DNA of 53,979 bases from Funneliformis mosseae. Its lineage: Eukaryota; Glomeromycota; Glomeromycetes; Glomerales; Glomeraceae. The notes under the pieces are model-generated. The model saw only the letters and a program-made list of their open reading frames with translations, searched no databases and was not told the origin of the DNA. This document shows, one piece after another, positions 47,761-53,979 of this stretch. Position 1 is the stretch's first letter. The number at the start of each line of letters is the position of its first letter. Location of the stretch: the NCBI GenBank assembly GCA_910592005.1, contig CAJVPP010000060.1:1-53979 (forward strand), written 5' to 3'. The translations under genes and the position numbers were made by a program.

Positions 47761-49546
47761 TTAAGTTTGCCTCCTTAACTTTAACAATTCGTAAATATTT
47801 CTAAAAATATTCAAATTATTAACATTAAATTTTGGATCAGTTTGTTATTCAAAATAACTGATAAATGTTTTTAACGCATCAACTTCTTTTTTTTCTGATA
47901 CTGGTATTACTTCATCATCTGATATATCTTCTTTATTTTTACTTATAATATCATCTGTAACAGATTAATAATTTATTCATCATCAAGAGATTCTTCAGTT
48001 GGAATATCACGATCAAACATATTAAGATATTCTCACAAATCATCAGCTTCTAGCAAATGATCAATAATAACTTTGTCTAACTCGTCTATCTCAAAATTCT
48101 GCATATTAATATCATCTAAATCAGAAGATAGAAGTATATTGATTTTGATCTAACAATTTTGAATTGTTATTTGAGAAATATTATCCCATACTTCAGCAAT
48201 ATGATCAATAGCTTTTTTAATATTTAATTTATTTCTAATAAAAATTATTAGTAAATAAATAAATAAAATAAAATAAAATAAATAAATAAAAGATTATTTT
48301 ACTTACTTTACTTGATCTATTCCACTATTAAATTGATAAATTAAATGCTTGTAAAATTCCTTTTTGTATTTAGATTTAAAACTATAAATTATCCTTGCAT
48401 CCATTAGTTGAAGATGTGCAGTAGTTTGGAAGAAGATAAATAAGCTTAATATTAATAAGCTTAATATCAGGTTTTTTTTTAATTGCTTTTTTCTTAGACT
48501 TTTTCTATTTTGAGCTAAATGGAATGATTATGCAACTGTTTTTTCCTCATTATTAAAATTATTCTTATTATTTAAATCAGCATCAAATACTTTTAAATTA
48601 AAATGAGAACCTGCATTATCAATAAGAAAGCAAATTTTTCGATCTATTATATGAAACCAATTATCAAGATAATGGAGCTATTCAACAAAATATCTGATCT
48701 CATTCAGACTTTTGAATTTACACGATATATAACAGGAAGGGCTGACCTATTAATATTTTTAAAGCAATGCAGATTTTGTGATTTTCTAATTACAAGAGAA
48801 GGAAACTTGTGAGAACTAGTAGAATTATTGCATAAAAGAATTAAGAGGCGAATTTTATCCTAAATTATCATAATTGTTTAATTTAGATTAAAACCAATAA
48901 CTAATTTTAATAAAATTTAATATAATACTATCTTACTTTCTTTCGTTCAGAAGTTTTAACTATATTAAGAGTTTGATTTAGTTTTATTTGAAAAAATAGC
49001 CTTGTTTCATCTGCATTGTAAATGTCCTTCTCGTTATAAGAGTATGCAAGTGTAAATATTCTTCAGATAGAGTCTCAAGTAAAGTACTATTAGTTTCTCC
49101 TGATAAATTAATCTTTTGAAGACTATTTTGTAATTTAAATCTATATATCCAACTATTAGTACATTTCAACTGGTCTTCAATATTTAACATTCTAACAAAT
49201 TTAAGTCCTTTTTGCTGTAATATTATATCAGTTAAAGGAATACCAGCAGCTATTGCTTGTGAAGTTCAGATTTGCATAACTTTATCAAGATCTGAAAATT
49301 TGAACAGGATAATAACGAAAAATTTGTAAAGTTTGTGAAAAAGTAAAATAGCAAGCCACTTTTCACAACTTTTCTATATTTTATTAATAGTTATTTTATT
49401 AATATTTAATTTTTGATAGTTCGTGTTAAAAAATACTGCAACATTACTTTAGTTTACAGTCAAATTTACTGTCATATATTCACATATTTCCTTTTTAATA
49501 TCAAACTAATAGCAGTACGAATTTGCTTTAGTTTTTCTGATGGCAT
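47761..49546 (-). pseudogene. pogo/Tigger-type DDE transposase with introns, broken
   Basis: Read on the minus strand from MPSEKLKQIRTA at 49546, a CENP-B-like N-terminus (FDIKKEICEYMTVN, then NVAVFFNTN) leads through IAAGIPLTDIILQQK and MLNIEDQLKCTNSW to YNADET (first catalytic Asp, about 49010), LIDNAGSHF (second Asp, about 48620) and TTAHLQLMDARIIYSFK (about 48400), the family's third-Asp region. The C-terminus (DHIAEVWDNISQITIQNC) ends at TAA 47761. Two GT-AG introns are apparent: GTAAGATAG..TTTAG near 48945-48865 and GTAAGTAAAA..TTATTAG near 48305-48240. Stops are mainly at Gln (TAA) and Trp (TAG, TGA) positions; frame changes occur near 49500 and 49045. Confidence 0.82.
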
Positions 49547-50039
49547 TATAACTGATAATAATAAGTATAAGCTACGTGAACTATGCAAACTGCGTATATT
49601 TATATAATAGATCATTAAGTTGTACAAAGATCAAAATATATATAATATACTGTGATTATATAGAAGCAAAATTTTTACTGTGATTATATAAGAGAAAAAT
49701 TTATTATATTTACTATGAAATCGGGCCTAATAATTAGTATGAATATGTATATAATATATATGTGACTATAAAGAAGGAATTTTTATATAAAAAAGTTCAG
49801 GACTGAGTAATAGTGTAACTAAATAAAAAGAGTGATTATATCAGAGGTGACTATAGAAGTGATCGATTGTATTACATAAATCTCATAAAATTTTGTATAA
49901 TAGTTAATTAAATACTATCAGAAGGAATATTGTAACAGTTCAAGCAAGTTGCATAGGTTGATCATGTAACATGATAACCAAAACTATTGATCTATTGATC
50001 GATCAACCACTTCAACCTAGTGATATACATTTTTGATGT
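49547..50039. other. Spacer with repeated GTGATTATAT boxes
   Basis: ACTGTGATTATAT occurs at about 49649 and 49678, with GTGACTATAAAGAAG near 49761 and GTGATTATATCAGAGG near 49830. They are the inverted counterpart of the boxes at 47260-47310, consistent with terminal or subterminal repeats of the Tigger element, although exact ends could not be set. No gene is recognised. Confidence 0.4.
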
Positions 50040-50312
50040 TTTAGAGATTTGTTGTCCCAGCTATATGTCCCAACCTGTCCCACACTATGTCCTAAATGTC
50101 TATCTGTCCCATGACAACACTGCCTTAACCCATCACTAATTTACCCCATTTTCTGATTAGTCAATATTTCTACAATTATGATTGGCTGAAATCAGATCAC
50201 ATAATCAATATGATCGACATCACCCATGGTCTAAATATGTCCGTCACCCAATGTCAGTTCTAGACTTTACATTTTTTAACGAATAAAATTTTTCATTTAT
50301 TTTAACATCTTG
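50040..50312. repeat. TGTCCC-rich irregular repeat
   Basis: TGTCCCA, TGTCCCA, TGTCCCA, TGTCCTA and TGTCCCA occur between about 50053 and 50113 at irregular spacing, followed by unique sequence up to the telomere-like array. The function is unknown; it may be part of an unrecognised repeat. Confidence 0.45.
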
Positions 50313-50500
50313 CTAACCCTAACCCTAACCCTAACCCTAATCCTGACCCTAAACTAACCCTAAACTAATCCTAAAATAACCCTAAACTGACCATAATTCT
50401 AACACTAAACTAATCTTAAACTAACCCTAACCTTACCCTAAACTGACCCTAATCCTAACCCTAAACTAATCCTAAATTGACCCTAATACTAACCTTAAAT
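50313..50500. repeat. Degenerate interstitial telomeric repeat array
   Basis: The array starts with four perfect CTAACC-phased units (CCCTAA repeated) and continues for about 190 bp as variants such as CCCTAAACTAAC, CCTAAACTGACC and TCCTAAATTGAC. The G-rich strand is TTAGGG, the telomere repeat of most filamentous fungi. Unique sequence and genes lie on both sides, so it is internal in this window. Confidence 0.9.
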
Positions 50501-50713
50501 AACTCGCATCTTACACAAAAAAAGATTTAGATTTTTACCAGCAACACTCTTATATGTACCATATCGATGACAATACTATCGTTCTTTCCATTGGTACAGT
50601 TTTTTTATTACCACCTAACTTGCTTTGACGATCGTGTCAGACATAGATAAGTCCTGCACTTTCAAGGTTTTTTATCCATTTCTCATATTCTTCAACTGGA
50701 ATATGATAAGTTT

Positions 50714-50911
50714 TCATTCTATTTGCTTCTTTAGATCTTCCGGTATTGTATTATCATCTTCAACACCTTCCCATACATGCCCAATACCATCTGTAGCATC
50801 AAGAATAAGTTTAATTTCATCGTCACTTATATCCATATCAATTTCCTTACCAGCTTCCTCAGCCTCTTCATTTATATCAAAAATAGAATTAATGTCTAGT
50901 AGTATTGACAT
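50714..50911 (-). CDS. Small acidic protein, function unknown
   Basis: A 65-residue ORF starts MSILLDINSIFDIN (ATG at 50911) and is strongly acidic (EEAEEAGKEIDMDISDDE, then GHVWEGVEDDN), ending KKQIE at 50714. An upstream in-frame ATG at 50965 is possible but would add a basic, less convincing leader. Just upstream, at 50962-50968, lies a CACGTGAC box that may belong to its promoter. The 3' end is uncertain: an alternative intron from GTGTTG (after HVWE) to TTCCAG would replace the tail by VEEYEKWIKNLESAG and a stop near 50639. No family is recognised, and its position next to a telomeric array and a minisatellite leaves it unsupported by context. Confidence 0.42.
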   Translation of the reverse strand: MSILLDINSIFDINEEAEEAGKEIDMDISDDEIKLILDATDGIGHVWEGVEDDNTIPEDLKKQIE

Positions 50912-50977
50912 GATAAAACAGGAGGGTATGAAAAGCTTCGAAATTTTATGTTTTGTATTTGTCACGTGAGAATAACA

Positions 50978-51192
50978 AGGAAATTTAGCGAAAAGTCTGT
51001 TAAATCAATAAATTCCAATGAGGAAACTTGGCGAAAAGTCCGTTAAATCAATAAATTCCAATGAGAAAATTTGCGAAAAGTCCGTTGAATCAATAAATTC
51101 CAACAAGGAAATTTGGCGAAAAGTCCGTTAAATCAATAAATTCCAATGAAGAAATTTGGCGAAAAAGTTCTTTAAATCAATAAATTCCAACA
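50978..51192. repeat. 43-bp minisatellite, five copies
   Basis: Five tandem units of 42-43 bp are centred on GGCGAAAAGTCCGTTAAATC and AATAAATTCCAATGAGGAAA. The GCG of each unit falls at about 50988, 51031, 51073, 51116 and 51159. Copies differ by a few bases. The array lies between the small minus-strand ORF and the plus-strand gene at 51458, in a possible divergent promoter region. Confidence 0.9.
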
Positions 51193-51457
51193 AAAAAAGT
51201 TATTTTTATTGTAATAATTCCACGAAAAAAAAATTTTCAATGGAAAAAAAAAAAATCAAATAAAAAAGTTTAAAAACATTTAAAACAATTAAGTATTTTA
51301 AATGATCATTTAAAAGGATATTTAATTCATCAATCAACAAGACGCCCCATGAAATTTAATTTTGATGACAATTTGTCATGTGACGTATGTACAAGGAAAA
51401 TCGGCCAATCTTTATATTGTAAGTTTTCATGTTTGTGAGTTGTGACTCATTCTATAA

Positions 51458-52867
51458 ATGGGCAACAATCTTTCCAAAAGTATTCGAATGTAGGTCAAAA
51501 CCATCTCGTGTGCTGACGTATACTTACTAAATTCTATTTTTTCTAGTCCTAATCCATACGAAGGCAACGAAGCTTGGTCCTGGCTAGATAATCTTAAAGG
51601 AAAATGGGCGAGAAAGTTGATAACGTCATTCATAGAACCATTCAGGTATTTTATTCTTTACATTATTTCGAAATGATAGGAATAGCAAACGAAAAATTTT
51701 TATGTAGAAATCATCGAACTTATCTTCGGTATGGCGTCGAGGGGAGGCTAGTAAAACCACCACACTGTCGGCAAATTCCAATAATAACCATATGGGACGC
51801 AGTAACTCTACTTTGGACGGTCTACATAATGCAAATGGATTCTATCAAGGAAATGGAGCTTCAAGATCAGAAACAATGTCTTTCCAAAATGCAAATTATT
51901 TTGGCAAACAAAATTACGATGATGGATCCGATTCAGACGGGTCGCCCAACAACGGTAAATGTAACGGTATCAATGAAAGGAGGGAAAATCGTGAAATTTA
52001 TGTTCGGGGCGTCAATTCGCAGTGGAATAAAAACAAAAACAATAACGGGAAAGATTCTGTACAAGAACAACGAATCAATAGCAATGTCGAGAGTGATAAA
52101 TATTCCGACATTACAATGGTGCAATTCGAATGCTGTCCTAACAGAGGAAGAATCGAAAGATTGCAATTATCCCTGGGGAAACTGTGCCGAATCGGTGCCT
52201 TGGTCGGCCATGCATGGACGAAAGAAAAGCCCAAAATACCGTGTCGTCTTGTGGTCCCAAACGTACAACATAAGGGAGAAAAAATTCATGAAACAATGTC
52301 CCATGTGCCAACGAGCGAAAAGCAGGATGCAGAAGGTCGCAATAATCCGTTAATAATAGTCGAAATGATCGCAAATAAATTAGATCGTAAGCGTGTTGCA
52401 GAATTTCTTAACCGTCATATCGAAAGTAGAAATCCTACTACTTATAAATGTTACTTGGAAGATGTAAAAGCGTATGGTTTTGATCATATCATTCTCATCG
52501 GGGATTGTCACACTGGAATTCTTTTTCTGGATTGCTACGGTCGTGTTTTCGAATGGGAAGACTCAATGGGTGTTTTATGGTCGCTTGGAGATTATTTGAG
52601 TATGGCGGAAAAGGAATCTCTGACTAGACGTGTAATATGGAGTGTAGAGTATGATGGAACTGTTGCAGAATTTGACCCTATGGATGGTATGTCAAGATTT
52701 TGTTCATTCCTTTTTTTGTCTTCATTTTTATAATTGGTTCTTTTCTCCTAGATTTACAAAATGAACTAACCTCTGACAAACCTGCCACAAAAACGACGGA
52801 TGTTCACCCTGTTGCAAAGAAGAAAAAGAATTCGAAAAAAAAGAACTCAAAAAAGAAACATCATTGA
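51458..52867 (+). CDS. Four-exon orphan protein, 393 residues
   Basis: Exons 51458-51489, 51547-51645, 51752-52686 and 52752-52867 join in phase to 393 codons. I recognise no family. The start MGNNLSKSIR could suit N-myristoylation. A Ser/Asn-rich, polar low-complexity region follows (about residues 45-150: NSNNNHMGRSNS, then DDGSDSDGSPNNGK). A folded-looking C-terminal part contains RKRVAEFLNRHI, DHIILIGDCHTGILFLDCYG, VFEWEDSMGVLW and RRVIWSVEYDGTV. The tail is very basic (KKKKNSKKKNSKKKHH), perhaps a nuclear signal. The acceptor of exon 3 (GAGGCTAG/TAAAACC) was chosen because it alone links exon 2 to the long frame. A second frame, 51604-52353, is also open but ends inside the region and is judged a shadow. 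No stops or frameshifts; GC is higher than in its surroundings. Confidence 0.7.
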
Positions 52868-53063
52868 TCTGATTTTTATATTGTGCTTTAATAAAGTGTG
52901 ATGTGTCCTTTCAGATTAAATTTGATTTATAGTATTATTTGCATGAACAAATAATAGTGATTATGAAATACATAGGACAAATTTACTATATTAATATATT
53001 TTGCGTAATCTGCAGGCATAAATGATAAAGATTTTTTATGACATTAATGTTTTATATCCAAAT
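52868..53063. other. Spacer after the orphan gene
   Basis: AT-rich spacer with an AATAAA-like TTAATAAAGTG at about 52888 that may be the polyadenylation signal of the preceding gene. Nothing else is seen. Confidence 0.4.
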
Positions 53064-53748
53064 TGTAACGACCATTTCTACTATGTAATTCAAGTTTGTC
53101 ACACTTCTTCCAATGAGATCCTGAATAAATCTTATGATTGAATTTTTCGTCTACTGCACCTATAAATTTTTAGGGCGAGAGATCATTCTACATCAGTCTT
53201 AAGTGTATTGTGTTAAAGGATAATGTTTCTTCTGCGCAATTTTGACGAGCGTGTCTATCAGAAAAAATACTACGCCATATTATACTGCGCCCTGGTGACA
53301 TCGGCAATTACATGTATTTTCAAGTATATATTATCTTGTCCGTATCGGGCTTTATTTTTAACTGTGTATGCATTGACAGTACATTTTACTGCGTCCTGGT
53401 GACATGATGTCACGCCTCGGCAATTAAACACTGCGCCTCACGGCTGAGTTATGACGTTTCTTTCTTTAGCTATACAGAATCTGATTGGCCGATCATCTCG
53501 TGATTTAGCCGAAGGCGCTGTGCATAGAACCTGGAACTCTCCTAGAACTATCAAGGAACTGGCAGGGATCTAGGGTGATACATGTGATATGTTATACGTC
53601 ATGCAACAAACTGATTTAGCCAGATGCCGTGCATATGCATGAAAATATAAAATTAGCTTAGCCCGAGATATGATCCTATATAAATCCTAATATGCTTGTA
53701 ATCGAATAAAAATGAATCTGATATTTTAATTATAATATAGTTGTTACA
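53064..53748. mobile_element. Possible LTR (solo or 5' LTR), 685 bp
   Basis: The segment begins TGTAAC and ends GTTACA, a perfect 6-bp TG..CA-type inverted end. Near its 3' end it has CCTATATAAATCC (53678) and, about 25 bp on, AATAAAAATG, the order of TATA box and polyadenylation signal in LTRs. It is richer in GC than its flanks. No primer-binding site follows and no flanking 5-bp duplication was found, so it is tentative. Two internal direct repeats are listed separately. Confidence 0.35.
53283..53427. repeat. Direct repeat of TACTGCGYCCTGGTGACAT
   Basis: TACTGCGCCCTGGTGACAT then CGGCAATTA (53283-53310) recurs as TACTGCGTCCTGGTGACAT (53387-53405) with CTCGGCAATTA (about 53416-53427) after a 10-bp insertion. 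A second pair, TGATTTAGCCGAAGGCGCTG and TGATTTAGCCAGATGCCGTG, starts at 53501 and 53612. Confidence 0.75.
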
Positions 53749-53979
53749 AACTGTTATAAATCACTATAAAACAGTGAAATTGCTATAAATTTCTTAACCA
53801 GTAAATCTGTATAAATTTGAATGGTGATATTGTCTAGTATAGGTTGATAAAGAATCAATATAATATACTGAAATTGCTAAAATCGATAAATACTTTAAAA
53901 TCATTATAATCTGTTATAATCTACTAAAACACTATTATGGATTTAGATAGTAGAGCCCAATATAAGCTAGTTTCTGTAG
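53749..53979. other. AT-rich window end
   Basis: No gene or structured repeat is recognised. Variants of CTATAAA and CTGTATAAAT recur loosely. Confidence 0.4.

Noticed and set aside
50313..50500. True chromosome end
   Set aside because: The array is degenerate and unique sequence with genes continues on both sides.
50978..51192. CRISPR array
   Set aside because: The 43-bp units are directly tandem with no unique spacers, and the genome is eukaryotic.
51731..51751. A very short intron (about 23 nt) inside the orphan gene
   Set aside because: GTATGG..GGCTAG would restore frame but is too short for normal splicing. One longer intron from 51646 to 51751 gives the same frame.
51604..52353. Open plus-strand frame of 249 codons overlapping the orphan gene
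   Set aside because: It ends inside the region, does not connect to exon 4 and lacks motifs, while the other frame runs through 52686 and joins in phase to exons 1, 2 and 4.
1..53979. Mitochondrial or bacterial-endosymbiont DNA, suggested by AT richness
   Set aside because: Spliceosomal introns, nuclear housekeeping genes, LINE, hAT and pogo elements and TTAGGG-type repeats all indicate a nuclear fungal genome.

Overview
The window looks like nuclear DNA of an arbuscular mycorrhizal fungus (Glomeromycotina, Rhizophagus/Gigaspora type). The evidence is a very AT-rich background, short GT-AG introns in conserved eukaryotic genes, TTAGGG-type telomeric units, and decayed multi-copy families that I associate with these fungi. 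The taxon is an inference; no marker gene fixes it. There are no rRNA or tRNA genes, no CRISPR array and no bacterial operons.

Layout. Positions 1-8.7 kb are AT-rich, without a recognisable gene. A 2.67-kb hAT transposon with a perfect 8-bp target duplication lies at 8716-11385, followed by a badly decayed minus-strand DDE transposase (11.5-12.6 kb), AT-rich DNA and a possible 480-bp foldback element (15.36-15.84 kb). A full-length 7.55-kb LINE with a 17-bp target duplication occupies 16235-23785; it has an RRM/zinc-knuckle ORF1 and an endonuclease-RT-RNase H ORF2 joined by a TAATG stop-start.

The only dense island of intact genes is 25.7-31.2 kb: V-ATPase subunit d (plus), RNase P/MRP subunit POP4 (plus), AP-4 sigma (minus) and a HEI10/CCNB1IP1-type RING E3 ligase of meiotic crossover (minus). 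Their exon-intron structures could be solved by hand. Each gives an uninterrupted protein whose length is at or close to that of its human relative.

From 31.8 to 49.6 kb nearly everything is broken: an RT fragment (33.1-33.5 kb), a PrimPol-like primase/SF3-type helicase gene (34.4-38.4 kb) carrying an 833-bp element with a 9-bp duplication, a tyrosine-recombinase-like gene (38.5-39.7 kb), a 782-bp inverted-repeat element, a gag-like gene, a leucine-rich-repeat gene, a minus-strand coiled-coil gene, a coiled-coil/zinc-motif family (44.5-47.2 kb) and a pogo/Tigger transposase (47.8-49.5 kb, minus). Their in-frame stops sit largely where C-to-T or G-to-A changes of Gln, Trp or Arg codons would put them, which suggests RIP-like or methylation-deamination decay.

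The right end holds a degenerate interstitial telomeric array (50.3-50.5 kb), a small acidic ORF, a 43-bp minisatellite and an apparently intact four-exon orphan gene (51.46-52.87 kb), then a possible LTR (53.06-53.75 kb). The intact genes are housekeeping or meiotic and do not form a pathway. The most unusual content is the primase-helicase next to a tyrosine recombinase, the HEI10 gene, and the internal telomere repeats.
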